Below are positions 1 to 8,661 of a stretch of 64,000 nt of DNA, in pieces (within the stretch, counting starts at the first letter, position 1; every line of letters starts with the position of its first letter). Made by a program: the position numbers and the translations under genes. The notes beneath the pieces were generated by a model. The model worked only from the letters and a program-made list of their open reading frames with translations. It made no database searches and was not told the DNA's origin. Origin of the DNA: Embleya sp040605455 (lineage in GTDB: Bacteria; Actinomycetota; Actinomycetes; Streptomycetales; Streptomycetaceae); NCBI RefSeq assembly GCF_040605455.1, contig NZ_JBEXCV010000004.1, forward strand, positions 62,001 through 126,000, given 5' to 3'.

Positions 1-1269
1 GTCCAGCCAGGGCAGGTCGTGTCCCATCCGGTCGCGCTTGGTCAGCAGGTAGCGCAGGTTGTCCGCGGTCGCGTGCACCGGCAGGGCGACCCGGCCGCTG
101 ATCTCCAGGCCGTAGCCCTCCAGGCCGGCGCGCTTGGCCGGGTTGTTGGTGAGCAGCCGCATCGAGCGCACACCCAGGTCGACCAGGATCTGGGCGCCGG
201 TGCCGTAGTCGCGGGCGTCGGCGGGCAGGCCCAGTTCCAGGTTGGCGTCCACGGTGTCGTGGCCGGCGTCCTGGAGTTGGTAGGCCTGGAGCTTGTGGAT
301 CAACCCGATGCCCCGACCCTCGTGGCCGCGCATGTACAGCACCACGCCGCGGCCCTCGGTGGTGACCCGGTCCAGCGCGGCTTCCAGCTGCGGGCCGCAG
401 TCGCAGCGCAGCGAGCCGAACACGTCGCCGGTCAGGCACTCGGAGTGCACCCGCACCAGCACGTCCTCGCCGTCGCCGATGTCGCCGGCCACCAGGGCGA
501 TGTGCTCGACGCCGTCGGCGGTGCTGCGGTAGCCGATCGCCCGGAAGGTGCCGTGCTCGGTGGGCAGCCGGGTCTCGGCGGCCCGCTCGATGGTGCGCTC
601 GGTGCGCCGGCGGTAGGCGATCAGGTCGGCGATGGTGACGATCTTGAGGCCGTGCTCGCGGGCGAAGGGGACCAGCTGCGGCAGTCGGGCCATCGTGCCG
701 TCGTCGTTGACCACCTCGCAGATCACCCCGACCGGCGCGAGTCCGGCGAGTTCGGCCAGGTCCACGGCCGCCTCGGTGTGCCCGGGTCGGACCAGCACGC
801 CGCCCTCGACCGCGCGCAGCGGGAAGATGTGGCCGGGTCGGGTCAGCTCGGTGGGCACCGTGTTCGGGTCCGCCAACAGGCGCACGGTGTGGGTGCGGTC
901 GGCCGCCGAGATGCCGGTGTCCACGCCGTCCTTGGCGTCCACCGAGACCGAGTAGGCGGTGCCCTTGCGGTCCTCGTTGACGGCGGTCATCGGCGGCAGC
1001 TTGAGCCGGTCCAGGTCGGCGCCGCGCATCGGCACGCAGACCACGCCCGAGGAGTAGCGGATCATGAACGCCATCAGCGCCTGCGTGGCCATCTCGCCGG
1101 CGAAGATCAGGTCGCCCTCGTTCTCGCGGTCCTCGTCGTCGACGACCACGATCGCCTCGCCGGCGGCCATCGCCTTGATCGCGTCCTCGATCGTGTCGAG
1201 CACCAGTTCGTCCGGTGCCGCCTTTTGTGCCGGCACCTCGATGTCCGTGGTTTCGCTGCTGGTCTTCAC
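1..1269 (-). CDS. ribAB: RibAB: DHBP synthase / GTP cyclohydrolase II (3' end cut by window)
   Basis: Bifunctional riboflavin enzyme. The N-terminal half turns ribulose 5-phosphate into 3,4-dihydroxy-2-butanone 4-phosphate; the C-terminal half opens GTP to the pyrimidine precursor. Visible DHBP-synthase motifs are DDEDRENEGDL near residue 40 and RYSSGVVCVPM near 70. The cyclohydrolase half shows the zinc cysteines in CLTGDVFGSLRCDCG and the RGHEGRGIGL loop. The reading frame is still open at base 1; 423 codons are present, close to the usual family length, so only a few C-terminal residues are missing. The GTG start overlaps the ribM stop as GTGA, indicating translational coupling. It is the last visible gene of the FMN-riboswitch operon; ribH would be expected just outside the window. 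Confidence 0.95.
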   Translation of the reverse strand, partial: MKTSSETTDIEVPAQKAAPDELVLDTIEDAIKAMAAGEAIVVVDDEDRENEGDLIFAGEMATQALMAFMIRYSSGVVCVPMRGADLDRLKLPPMTAVNEDRKGTAYSVSVDAKDGVDTGISAADRTHTVRLLADPNTVPTELTRPGHIFPLRAVEGGVLVRPGHTEAAVDLAELAGLAPVGVICEVVNDDGTMARLPQLVPFAREHGLKIVTIADLIAYRRRTERTIERAAETRLPTEHGTFRAIGYRSTADGVEHIALVAGDIGDGEDVLVRVHSECLTGDVFGSLRCDCGPQLEAALDRVTTEGRGVVLYMRGHEGRGIGLIHKLQAYQLQDAGHDTVDANLELGLPADARDYGTGAQILVDLGVRSMRLLTNNPAKRAGLEGYGLEISGRVALPVHATADNLRYLLTKRDRMGHDLPWLD

Positions 1270-1928
1270 GCCGTTGCCCCTTCCAGGTGCCGATCTGCCC
1301 CACGGGCAGCCCCCTTGTCCCGGTACCGCCGGGAGCGGTTCCACCAGTCGACGAGTCCGGCGACGCACATCACGAAGAAGACGCCGTAGACCAGTCCGCT
1401 GAACACCAGGCCGTGCTGCACCGCGAGCGGCACGCCCACCATGTCCACGGCGATCCACACGAGCCAGAACTCGAACAGGCCGCGGGCCTGGGCGAGCATC
1501 GCCACGACCGAGCCGACGAAGATGTACGCGTCCGGCCACGGCGCCCACGAAATGCCGGTGTGTTCGAGCAGCAGCGCGAAGCCGACTGTGCCGGCCGCCA
1601 TCAGCGCGACCAGCACGATCCGCTCGGGGGCGGTCCCGAAGCGGATCTGCACCTCGCCGGCGTCGCGCCGACCTCGGGCCCAGCGCCACCAGCCGTAGCC
1701 GGCCGCGATGATGATGACGACGTTGCGCATCGCGCTGCCGCCCAGGTGCACCGAGGTGTTGGCGGCGATCAGCAACGCCGCGCCGAGGATCTGCACGGGC
1801 CAGGCCCACAGGTTGCGGCGCAGCGCGAGCCACACGGTGGCCAGCGACGCGATCTGGCCGAGCAGGTCGGACCACGGCACCGGCTTGTCGGCGACGGTGA
1901 ACGCGGCGTCGTTGAGCCAGCCGATCAC
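1266..1928 (-). CDS. ribM: RibM/PnuX-type riboflavin transporter (PnuC family)
   Basis: Polytopic membrane protein of about 220 residues from the PnuC family. It begins VIGWLNDAAFTV and shows the Trp-rich helices typical of PnuC (GYGWWRWARG, LFEFWLVWIAVDMVGVP). PnuC proteins move nicotinamide riboside or other vitamins by facilitated diffusion. Members lying inside FMN-riboswitch operons of actinomycetes (RibM/PnuX) carry riboflavin, so the position between ribE and ribAB supports riboflavin as substrate; that assignment is inference from context. The GTG start was chosen because it overlaps the ribE stop by four bases (GTGA); longer upstream reading in this frame runs inside ribE and looks non-coding. 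Confidence 0.85.
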   Translation of the reverse strand: MIGWLNDAAFTVADKPVPWSDLLGQIASLATVWLALRRNLWAWPVQILGAALLIAANTSVHLGGSAMRNVVIIIAAGYGWWRWARGRRDAGEVQIRFGTAPERIVLVALMAAGTVGFALLLEHTGISWAPWPDAYIFVGSVVAMLAQARGLFEFWLVWIAVDMVGVPLAVQHGLVFSGLVYGVFFVMCVAGLVDWWNRSRRYRDKGAARGADRHLEGATA

Positions 1929-2551
1929 GATGCCCTCACCTGTGTACCGAGCCCGTGTGTGCCCAGTCGTTCGACGTATTTGGCGATGATGTCGACTTCG
2001 AGGTTGACCGGGTCGCCGACCGTCTTGACGCCCAACGTGGTCAGCGCGAGCGTGGTCGGGATCAGGCTGACGGTGAAACTCGCGTCGTGTGCCCGCACGA
2101 CGGTGAGGCTGATGCCGTCCACGGTGATCGAGCCCTTGTCCACCACGTAGCGGGCCAGGTGCGCGGGCAGCGCGATCTCCACGACTTCCCACTCCTCGCC
2201 GGGCGTGCGGGCGAGGATTTCACCGGTGCCGTCGACATGACCCTGGACGAGGTGGCCGCCCAGTCGCCCGCCGAGCACCATCGGGCGCTCCAGGTTGACC
2301 CGTGCGCCCGTGGTGAGCGCGCCCAGGCTCGACTTGTCCAGGGTCTCCTGCATCACGTCCGCGGTGAAGCTCGCCTCGACCGGGTCGACCTTGTCGTCCA
2401 CGACGGTCAGACACACCCCGTTGACGGCGATCGAGTCGCCGTGCCGGGCACCGGTGGTGACGACCGGGCCGCGGATGGTGATCCGCGCCGAGTCGGTCAG
2501 CCGCTCGATGGCCACGATTTCGCCGAGCTCCTCAACGATTCCGGTGAACAT
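1925..2551 (-). CDS. ribE: Riboflavin synthase, alpha chain
   Basis: Catalyses dismutation of two 6,7-dimethyl-8-ribityllumazines to riboflavin, the last step of the pathway. The 208-residue protein starts with the diagnostic MFTGIVEELGE and contains two lumazine-binding repeats: DSIAVNGVCLTVV in the first, and HLVQGHVDGTG with KGSITVDGISLTVV in the second. The length matches the family. ATG lies only three bases after the ribD stop, and its stop overlaps the ribM start, so the genes are co-transcribed from the riboswitch upstream of ribD. Confidence 0.95.
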   Translation of the reverse strand: MFTGIVEELGEIVAIERLTDSARITIRGPVVTTGARHGDSIAVNGVCLTVVDDKVDPVEASFTADVMQETLDKSSLGALTTGARVNLERPMVLGGRLGGHLVQGHVDGTGEILARTPGEEWEVVEIALPAHLARYVVDKGSITVDGISLTVVRAHDASFTVSLIPTTLALTTLGVKTVGDPVNLEVDIIAKYVERLGTHGLGTQVRAS

Positions 2552-2554
2552 GCG

Positions 2555-3673
2555 TCAGGACTCCTTCGTTCGGCCGGCGGGTTCCGGCCGGGGGCGGGCG
2601 GTGATGCGAATGTCGGTGCCGAGGCGGGCGACGTCGTCGATGTGCAGTCGCAACATCTCGGAGATGGTGCCGATTCCGGCCGGGCCCAGGGCGGTGGGTC
2701 CGGCGCCGAGCAGGGCCGGGGCGAGATAGCCCACGACGGTGTCGATCAGGCCGGCCGCGGCGAACGCGCCGGCCAGCGTGGGGCCGCCTTCGAGCAGTAC
2801 GGCGCGCACGTCGCGCGCGTACAACTCCTTCAGCAGCGCGGGCAGGTCCAGGCCGGCGTCGGCGCGGGGTACGCGCAGCACGGCGGCCTCGGGAAGGTGT
2901 GCGGCGTCCGCGTCGGGGCCGACCGCGATCAGGGTGGGCGCCGCGTCGTCCAGGACCCGGGCGTGCGCCGGAGTGCGGGCGTGCGTGTCCACGATCACCC
3001 GCAGCGGCTGCCGAGCGCCGGGCACGTCGCGCACGGCCAGGTGCGGGTCGTCGGCGAGCAGCGTGCCGGAGCCGGCCAGCACCGCGTCCACGCTCGCCCG
3101 CAGGGTGTGTACGTCGGCGCGGGAGGCGGCGGAAGTGATCCAGCGGCTGCTGCCGTCGGCGGCGGCGCTGCGGCCGTCCAGGGTGGCCGCGTACTTCCAG
3201 GTCACGTGCGGGCGGCCCAGCCGGGTCGCGATCAGCCAGGCCCGGTTGCCCGCCTCGGCCTCGGCCGCGAGCAGGCCGCCCTCGGCGTCGATGCCCGCCG
3301 CGCGCAGGACCGTTCCGCCGCCGGCCGCGGCCGGGTTCGGGTCGGCGACCGCGTAGCGCACCCGGCGGATGCCGGCGTCGATCAGGGCCTGGGTGCACGG
3401 GCCGGTGCGGCCGGTGTGCGAGCAGGGTTCGAGGGTGACGAAGGCGGTGCCGCCGCGGGCCGCGGACCCCGCCGCGCGCAGTGCCTCGACCTCGGCGTGC
3501 GGGGCGCCGGCGCGGGTGTGGAAGCCCTCGCCGACCACGGTGTCGTCCGGGCCGAGCACGACGCAGCCGACCACGGGATTGGGGCTGGTGTGGCCGAGGG
3601 CGCGGCTCGCCAGCGAGATGGCACGGCGCATCGCGGTGGTCTCGTCGACCGGCGGGACGGTGTTGCCCTGCAC
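2555..3673 (-). CDS. ribD: RibD: pyrimidine deaminase / reductase
   Basis: Bifunctional enzyme that deaminates and then reduces the pyrimidine intermediate of riboflavin synthesis. The N-terminal deaminase domain shows TSPNPVVGCVVLG, the zinc motif PHAEVEAL and the second zinc motif LEPCSHTGRTGPC. The C-terminal reductase domain shows RPHVTWKYAATLDGR and a VLLEGGPTLAGAF segment. GTG at 3673 is chosen because a clear AGGAGG lies six bases upstream and the following residues (PPVDETTAMRRAISLA) match family N-termini. It gives about 372 residues, a normal length. A longer in-frame extension would run into the riboswitch and is rejected. First gene of the operon. Confidence 0.93.
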   Translation of the reverse strand: MQGNTVPPVDETTAMRRAISLASRALGHTSPNPVVGCVVLGPDDTVVGEGFHTRAGAPHAEVEALRAAGSAARGGTAFVTLEPCSHTGRTGPCTQALIDAGIRRVRYAVADPNPAAAGGGTVLRAAGIDAEGGLLAAEAEAGNRAWLIATRLGRPHVTWKYAATLDGRSAAADGSSRWITSAASRADVHTLRASVDAVLAGSGTLLADDPHLAVRDVPGARQPLRVIVDTHARTPAHARVLDDAAPTLIAVGPDADAAHLPEAAVLRVPRADAGLDLPALLKELYARDVRAVLLEGGPTLAGAFAAAGLIDTVVGYLAPALLGAGPTALGPAGIGTISEMLRLHIDDVARLGTDIRITARPRPEPAGRTKES

Positions 3674-3793
3674 CTCGTGCCTCCTCGCGTTGCGACGCGG
3701 GGCACCGGGGTGCTTTCGGGCAGGACGGCACGACGAATCGACGGGCGGGGATGCCGGCGCACCGTGGGTACGCGGACATACCGCAGTCGCTCG

Positions 3794-3938
3794 CCGCGCG
3801 CTACCTCCCATCCGGACTTTGACCGTCGGTACCGGAATTCCACCGGTTCAGCCGGCCGTCGCTCCACGTGTGTGGGGCATCGACCGGGTCGCGGACTGTA
3901 ACCGCCGGTTCGGATTTTCACCGACCCCGGAGCGCGCG
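3794..3938 (-). ncRNA. FMN riboswitch (RFN element)
   Basis: Read on the minus strand this stretch has the conserved order of RFN blocks: GGTCGGTGAAAATCCG, then ACCGGCGGTTACAGTCCGC, a variable arm, GGTGGAATTCCGGTACC, GACGGTCAAAGTCCGGATG, and the closing GGGAGG. The closing helix is visible as CGCGCGCT at the 5' side (3931-3938) pairing with AGCGCGCG at the 3' side. It ends about 120 bases before the ribD start. FMN binding normally lowers expression by termination or by hiding the ribosome site, so the operon should be repressed by high FMN. Confidence 0.95.
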
Positions 3939-4126
3939 TACGTGACTTTCGTACACCTCGAAGTGTGCCACGACGGCCGACAACGTTGACCTTGGCCAAC
4001 CTGTGCCGTCCGTCACGGTGCGTTCGTATACCCGAACGCGACTGCGGCGTGGATGATCTGACGTATCGTCAGCTCGATGGTCGAGGCGGTGCCGAGGGAC
4101 TGCCCCGGCGATGAGATTCTGTGCGC

Positions 4127-4801
4127 ATGACCGTGCAGATCAATCCGAGCATCCTGTCCGCCGACTTCGCCCGCCTCGCCGACGAGGTCGCGCAGGTGCG
4201 CAACGCCGACTGGCTCCACGTGGATGTCATGGACAACCACTTCGTCCCGAACCTGACCATCGGCCTGCCCGTGGTCGAGAGCCTGATCAAGGCCACCGAA
4301 ACACCCATCGACATGCACCTGATGATCGAGGACCCGGACCGCTGGGCGCCCGCCTACGCCGAGGCCGGCGCGGGCAGCGTGACCTTCCACGTCGAGGCCG
4401 CGACCGCCCCGATCAAGCTCGCCCGGGACCTGCGGGCCAAGGGCGCGCGGGCGTCGATGGCGCTGCGGCCGGCCACTCCGATCGAGCCGTACGAGGATCT
4501 GCTGCCGGAGCTGGACATGCTTTTGGTGATGACCGTCGAGCCGGGCTTCGGCGGCCAGAGCTTCCTGGACATCATGCTGCCGAAGATCCGCCGGACCCGG
4601 CAGTTGATCGCCAAGCACGGCCTGCAGATGTGGCTCCAGGTGGACGGCGGGGTGTCCGCGAAGACCATCGAGATGTGCGCGGAGGCCGGCGCGGACGTGT
4701 TCGTGGCCGGGTCGGCGGTCTTCGACGGCCGCGATCCCGGCGCGGCGGTGGACAGGTTGCGCGCGTTGGCGACCGGGGCCGCGGGGCGCTGCGCTCACTA
4801 G
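4127..4801 (+). CDS. rpe: Ribulose-phosphate 3-epimerase
   Basis: Interconverts ribulose 5-phosphate and xylulose 5-phosphate in the pentose phosphate pathway. The TIM-barrel protein (224 residues) carries the family signatures: NPSILSADFARL at the start, HVDVMDNHFVPNLTIG with a metal-binding His-Asp pair, DMHLMIEDPD, VEPGFGGQSF for phosphate binding, and VDGGVS near the C-terminus. ATG at 4127 is preferred; an in-frame GTG two codons earlier is possible and neither has a strong ribosome site. It is divergent from the riboflavin operon, which uses ribulose 5-phosphate as a substrate, a common arrangement in actinomycetes. Confidence 0.95.
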   Translation: MTVQINPSILSADFARLADEVAQVRNADWLHVDVMDNHFVPNLTIGLPVVESLIKATETPIDMHLMIEDPDRWAPAYAEAGAGSVTFHVEAATAPIKLARDLRAKGARASMALRPATPIEPYEDLLPELDMLLVMTVEPGFGGQSFLDIMLPKIRRTRQLIAKHGLQMWLQVDGGVSAKTIEMCAEAGADVFVAGSAVFDGRDPGAAVDRLRALATGAAGRCAH

Positions 4802-4860
4802 GTCGGTTCGGTTCGCCCGATCGCCCACCCGTTGCGCTGGGTGAGCAGGCTGCGGTCTCA

Positions 4861-4879
4861 CGGGCTCGGGGTGAGCCCG
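4861..4879 (+). terminator. Hairpin after rpe
   Basis: CGGGCTC (4861-4867) and GAGCCCG (4873-4879) form a perfect seven-base-pair stem with a five-base loop, 60 bases after the rpe stop. There is no T-run, as is usual for high-GC actinomycete terminators. It sits between two converging genes. Confidence 0.45.
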
Positions 4880-4953
4880 ATGGGCCCGTCGGGCTTCGTC
4901 ACAACGAGTGAACGCCGTGGGCCTCTCGTCGTCCTCGCCGGGGCGGGAGGCCC

Positions 4954-5255
4954 TCAGTTCGTGGCGGACCGGATCGTCCAGTGGTCGGTTTCGTGGATCG
5001 GGCCCTCGGCCGGGAGCCTGGCCCGGATGTAGGCGGCCAACTCGGCGAGTTCGTCGTCGGTGAGCTCGAGCGGTTCCCCGCCCTGCTCGACATCGAAGCG
5101 GCCCGACGTCCCACCACCGAGGCTGTGACGGCGGCCCTGCGCGAGCGCGCACCGGCCGGGCGGACCAGGTCGCGGACCGCGCGCGCCCAGTCCTCGCCGG
5201 CGGTGCGCCGGGTGTAGGTGAGCCGGTTGGCGTCGCTGTGGAAGTCGATCGGCAT
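4954..5255 (-). pseudogene. Remnant of a SAM-dependent methyltransferase, internally deleted
   Basis: Two coding-looking pieces lie in different frames. The upstream piece, from an ATG at 5255, begins MPIDFHSDANRLTYTRR and continues to about RDLVRPAGA near 5150, resembling the extreme N-terminus of class I methyltransferases. The second piece, in another frame, ends with ELTDDELAELAAYIRARLP and HETDHWTIRSATN and resembles the C-terminus of the same kind of protein. The SAM-binding core that should lie between them is absent and the frame changes, so the gene is dead. The family assignment comes from remembered similarity and is moderate; the two-frame structure is seen directly. Two operator-like repeats remain upstream. 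Confidence 0.5.
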
Positions 5256-5295
5256 GGCCGTCCTCCAGGGTCGAGGCCGAGTTCGCTTGACTCAC

Positions 5296-5328
5296 TATCT
5301 TGATGTAAAGATACTTGATATCGAGAGG
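5296..5328. promoter_or_regulatory. Two overlapping MarR-like operator motifs
   Basis: An AT-rich island holds TATCTTGATGTAAAGATA (5296-5313) and ATACTTGATATCGAGAGG (5311-5328). Both approximate an 18-base inverted repeat of the type TATCTTGA-TCAAGATA. They lie about 40 bases upstream of the methyltransferase remnant, suggesting they once controlled that gene. Confidence 0.45.
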
Positions 5329-5350
5329 GCCTTCAAGGATCCGCGGCGGT

Positions 5351-6142
5351 TCACGGCTGGTTGTGGGTCCTCTCGCGGGGCTGCCCTTGACGGCAGGTGG
5401 GCGCGGATGCCCGCGATCGATCGCGGGTGGGCGCAGGCCGGCGGAGCCGCGTGCGCCGGCGCTGCCGGGCCAGGTACACGCCGACGCACAGCGTGACGCC
5501 GGCCATCGCCGCGATGTGCTCGCGGCCGGCCAGGTTCGGCTTGACCGTCACCTCGGCGACCATCAGGATCCACACGCCGGCGAACAGCATCGGCGCCCGG
5601 CGCATCATCGCGATGCACACCACCAGGCCGACCACCGCGGCCGACGGGCCGGTGTCCGGAATGTCGCCGTGCCGGGCGTCCATGCCCAACAGGTGATCCG
5701 GACCGAGGCCGATCATCACCCGCGCGGCCAGCGTGCCGCACAGCGTGGCCACGTACGCGATCGCCAGCGTGCGGCGTGCACCCACATCGAGTTCGGCCAG
5801 CCCGAACAGGATCAGCACCTGGATCAGCGCACCCCACACCGGCAGGTCCGGCGCGGGCACGAACAGCGAGACGGGCGTGCGCAGTAGCGCCAGAGGCAGC
5901 GGAATACCCGCGCTCACCCCGCCGAGCACGCGCGCCATGTCGCCGCCCCACGTGGTGCGCCACGCGAGCCAGAAGCCGAAGGTCAGCAGCACCGCGCACA
6001 CGGTGAGCGGGATCGCCGACAGGCCGTGCGCACGCAGCTCGCGCACTGGGACCACGGTGAGCCTGCTCCACTCGCCGCGCACCGCTCCGCCCGTGCGGAC
6101 GAGCGGGCCGGGGCGCGCGGAGCTGCGGGTGAGCGTGGACAT
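5351..6142 (-). CDS. Rhomboid-like integral membrane protein
   Basis: A 263-residue polytopic membrane protein. Several hydrophobic segments are visible, including one at SAIPLTVCAVLLTFGFWLAW, one at LPVWGALIQVLILFG, and a cluster in the second half. The pattern DTGPSAAVVGLV followed some 50 residues later by REHIAAMAGV recalls the GxSx serine and the distal histidine of rhomboid-fold proteins, so a rhomboid-like fold is likely; proteolytic activity is uncertain. The C-terminal 40 residues are Arg/Pro/Thr-rich and cytosolic. ATG at 6142 is the first good start. Not obviously in an operon with rsmB. Confidence 0.6.
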   Translation of the reverse strand: MSTLTRSSARPGPLVRTGGAVRGEWSRLTVVPVRELRAHGLSAIPLTVCAVLLTFGFWLAWRTTWGGDMARVLGGVSAGIPLPLALLRTPVSLFVPAPDLPVWGALIQVLILFGLAELDVGARRTLAIAYVATLCGTLAARVMIGLGPDHLLGMDARHGDIPDTGPSAAVVGLVVCIAMMRRAPMLFAGVWILMVAEVTVKPNLAGREHIAAMAGVTLCVGVYLARQRRRTRLRRPAPTRDRSRASAPTCRQGQPRERTHNQP

Positions 6143-6322
6143 GAGTACAGCGGCTCCTGCGGTGGTCGGCCGGCGATCGCCCTCGGATTCCTGGGACCCG
6201 AGGGGCGACCGGTGCGGCCGAGCCCGAAGTGACGACCACCCTTGCCGTTATGCCCCACTTGGCGAGGATTCAGCCGTAAATCACCCCATTCGCGCGGGTG
6301 ATCGCGTTGCGCGTGCGGGTGA

Positions 6323-7717
6323 TCAGCCCGTGCGACGAAGCAGCGCGAGGTACATCGCGTCGGTGCCGTGCAGGTGCGGCCACAACTGCACGTCCGGACC
6401 GGTGCCCAGGTGCGGCACGCCCGGGAACAGCGGTCGGGCGTCGATCAACTCGACCTCGCCCGCGCGCAGGATGTCGTCCACCACCACACGCGTCTCGGCC
6501 GGATGCGGCGAGCAGGTGACGTACGCGATCACTCCGCCGGTCCGAGCAGCGGCCACCGCGCTGCGCAGCAACGCACGTTGCAGCTCGCCCAGTTCCGGGA
6601 TGTCCTCGGGCTTGCGGCGCCAGCGCGACTCGGGTCGGCGGCGCAGCGCGCCCAGCCCGCTGCAGGGCACGTCGGCGATCACCCGGTCGAAACTGCCGGG
6701 CTGCCACGCGGGTCGGGTGCCGTCGGCGGTGATCACCTGATGGTGGGTCAGGTGGCCGATCGCGTTGCGGACCAGGCGGGCACGGTGGTGCCGGCGCTCG
6801 ACCGCGAGCAGCGACACGTCACGCCCGGTGGCGATCGCGGCGAGCAGGCCGGCCTTGCCGCCGGGGCCCGCGCACAGGTCCAGCCAGCGGCTCTCGGCGC
6901 CCTCGACCTCGGCATTGGCCAGCGCGGCGGCAACCAGCTGGCTGCCCTCGTCCTGGACCGCGGCTCGGCCGTCACGGATCGCCTTGATCCCGGCCGGGTC
7001 GCCCTCGGGGAGAGTGGCCGCGTACGGCGACCAGCGGCCGGGCGTGGCGCCGGCCTCGTACAGTTCGGCGAGTTCGACCCGACCCGGGCGGGCGACCAGG
7101 GAGATCACCGGGGCGATGTTGTCGGCGGCCAGCAGCGCCTCCATCGCGGCGCGGTCGTGCGGGTTGCCGCGCGCGCCCAGGGCGTCCCACAGGGCCTGCA
7201 CGATCCATCGCGGGTGCGAGTGCAGGACCGCGAGGTGGCCCTCGGGGTCCTCGTCGTAGGGCGGCGCGATCTGCCGCAGCCAGGTGTCCAGGTCCTGCTT
7301 GGAGACCCGGCGCAGGATCGCGTTGACGAACTTGGCGCGGCCGTCGCCGAGCACCGCGCGGGCCAGTTCCACGGTGGCCGAGACGGCGGCGTGTACCGGT
7401 GTGCGCATGCTCAGCAGCTGGTGCACGCCGAGCGCGAGCACGTCCAGGACCGGCGGGTCGATCTCCTTGATCGGCCGGTCGGTGCAGGCCGCCACGATCC
7501 GGTCGTAGGTGCCCTGGCGGCGCAGCGTGCCGTGCACCAGTTCGGTCGCGAACGCGGCGTCGCGCGGGATGATCCGGCGTTCGCGCAGCAGCGCGGGCAG
7601 CACCAGGTTGGCGTACGCGTCGCGTTCGCCGACCGCGTGCAGGACGTCGTAGGCGGCCAGGCGCGCGGCGTCGGGACGCGGGCGGCGGTAGGGGCGTGCG
7701 GCGGGGGCGTTGGTCAC
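6323..7717 (-). CDS. rsmB: 16S rRNA (cytosine-967-C5)-methyltransferase RsmB
   Basis: Makes m5C967 in 16S rRNA. The 464-residue protein has an N-terminal NusB-like RNA-binding domain (roughly residues 20-150, with FATELVHGTLRRQGTYD and AKFVNAILRR) and a C-terminal SAM methyltransferase domain. Motif I is LCAGPGGKAGLLA, motif IV is DVPCSGLGALRRRPE and the catalytic cysteine lies in VTCSPHPAET near residue 400. It starts five bases after the fmt stop and ends a def-fmt-rsmB operon, a common actinomycete order. Confidence 0.95.
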   Translation of the reverse strand: MTNAPAARPYRRPRPDAARLAAYDVLHAVGERDAYANLVLPALLRERRIIPRDAAFATELVHGTLRRQGTYDRIVAACTDRPIKEIDPPVLDVLALGVHQLLSMRTPVHAAVSATVELARAVLGDGRAKFVNAILRRVSKQDLDTWLRQIAPPYDEDPEGHLAVLHSHPRWIVQALWDALGARGNPHDRAAMEALLAADNIAPVISLVARPGRVELAELYEAGATPGRWSPYAATLPEGDPAGIKAIRDGRAAVQDEGSQLVAAALANAEVEGAESRWLDLCAGPGGKAGLLAAIATGRDVSLLAVERRHHRARLVRNAIGHLTHHQVITADGTRPAWQPGSFDRVIADVPCSGLGALRRRPESRWRRKPEDIPELGELQRALLRSAVAAARTGGVIAYVTCSPHPAETRVVVDDILRAGEVELIDARPLFPGVPHLGTGPDVQLWPHLHGTDAMYLALLRRTG

Positions 7718-7722
7718 GGTGC

Positions 7723-8655
7723 TCAGTTCGTGCCGAGGGTTTCACCGGGCTCGGGGTGTGCGCCCCGGGCCCAGTCGGTGGCGGCCATCATGCGTTTGCC
7801 CTGGGGTTGGACCTGGGTGAGTTCGATCGCGTGGCTGCCGGTACCCACTCGGACCACCTTTTTCTCCACCGCGATCTCGCCGGCGGCCAGCGCGTTGTCG
7901 CCGCCACGCAGCCGGACCGGGGCGAGCTTGAGACGCTCGCCGCGGAAGGTGGTCCACGCGCCGGGGGCGGGCGTACAGCCGCGCACCACCCGGTCCACCC
8001 GCAGGGCGGGCGCGGTGAAGTCGACGCGGGCATCCTCGACGGTCAGCTTGGGTGCGAGGGTGATTCCGTGCGGCGGCTGGGGACGGGCCTCCAGGCTGCC
8101 GTCGGCGATCCCGTCCATGGTCGCCACCAGCAGGCGCGCGCCGGACCGGGACAACCGCTCCAGCAGGTCGCCGCTGGTGTCGGTGGAGCGGATCTCGTCG
8201 GTGACCGTCCCGTAGACCGGACCCGAGTCCAGGCCCTGCTCGATCAGGAAGGTGCACGCGCCGGTGATGTCGTCGCCGGCCAGCACGGCGTGCTGCACGG
8301 GCGCCGCGCCGCGCCACGCGGGCAGCAGCGAGAAGTGCAGGTTGACCCAGCCCTGCGCGGGGATCTCCAGCGCGGCCTTGGGCAGCAGCGCGCCGTAGGC
8401 GACCACGGGGCAGCAGTCGGGGGCGATCTCGGCGAGCCGGGCCAAGAACTGCGGGTCGCGCGGCTTGGCCGGGCGCAGGATCTCGATTCCGGCCCGGGCG
8501 GCGCGTTCGGCCACCGGGCTCGCGACGAGCTTGCGACCGCGTCCGGCGGGCGCGTCCGGCCGGGTGACGACGGCGACCACCTCGTGCCGGGACTCCAGCA
8601 GGGCTTCGAGTGCGGGTACGGCGACCTCGGGGGTGCCGGCGAAGACTAGACGCAT
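7723..8655 (-). CDS. fmt: Methionyl-tRNA formyltransferase
   Basis: Formylates initiator Met-tRNA using 10-formyltetrahydrofolate. The 310-residue protein begins MRLVFAGTPEVAVPALEALL, as typical Fmt does. The substrate loop is seen as LPKAALEIPAQGWVNLHFSLLP, including the catalytic Asn-His-Ser pattern, and GAAPVQHAVLAGD follows. The C-terminal OB-fold region contains CTPAPGAWTTF. It is six bases downstream of def and five upstream of rsmB, so formylation and deformylation genes are expressed together. Confidence 0.96.
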   Translation of the reverse strand: MRLVFAGTPEVAVPALEALLESRHEVVAVVTRPDAPAGRGRKLVASPVAERAARAGIEILRPAKPRDPQFLARLAEIAPDCCPVVAYGALLPKAALEIPAQGWVNLHFSLLPAWRGAAPVQHAVLAGDDITGACTFLIEQGLDSGPVYGTVTDEIRSTDTSGDLLERLSRSGARLLVATMDGIADGSLEARPQPPHGITLAPKLTVEDARVDFTAPALRVDRVVRGCTPAPGAWTTFRGERLKLAPVRLRGGDNALAAGEIAVEKKVVRVGTGSHAIELTQVQPQGKRMMAATDWARGAHPEPGETLGTN

Positions 8656-8661
8656 GAGGGT

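Noticed and set aside
19..1389. Long plus-strand open frame over the riboflavin genes
   Set aside because: It is the antisense of ribAB, whose motifs are unmistakable; the frame stays open only because of high GC.
1266..1928. Calling the PnuC-family gene a nicotinamide riboside transporter
   Set aside because: Its position inside an FMN-riboswitch operon between ribE and ribAB fits the RibM/PnuX riboflavin branch better.
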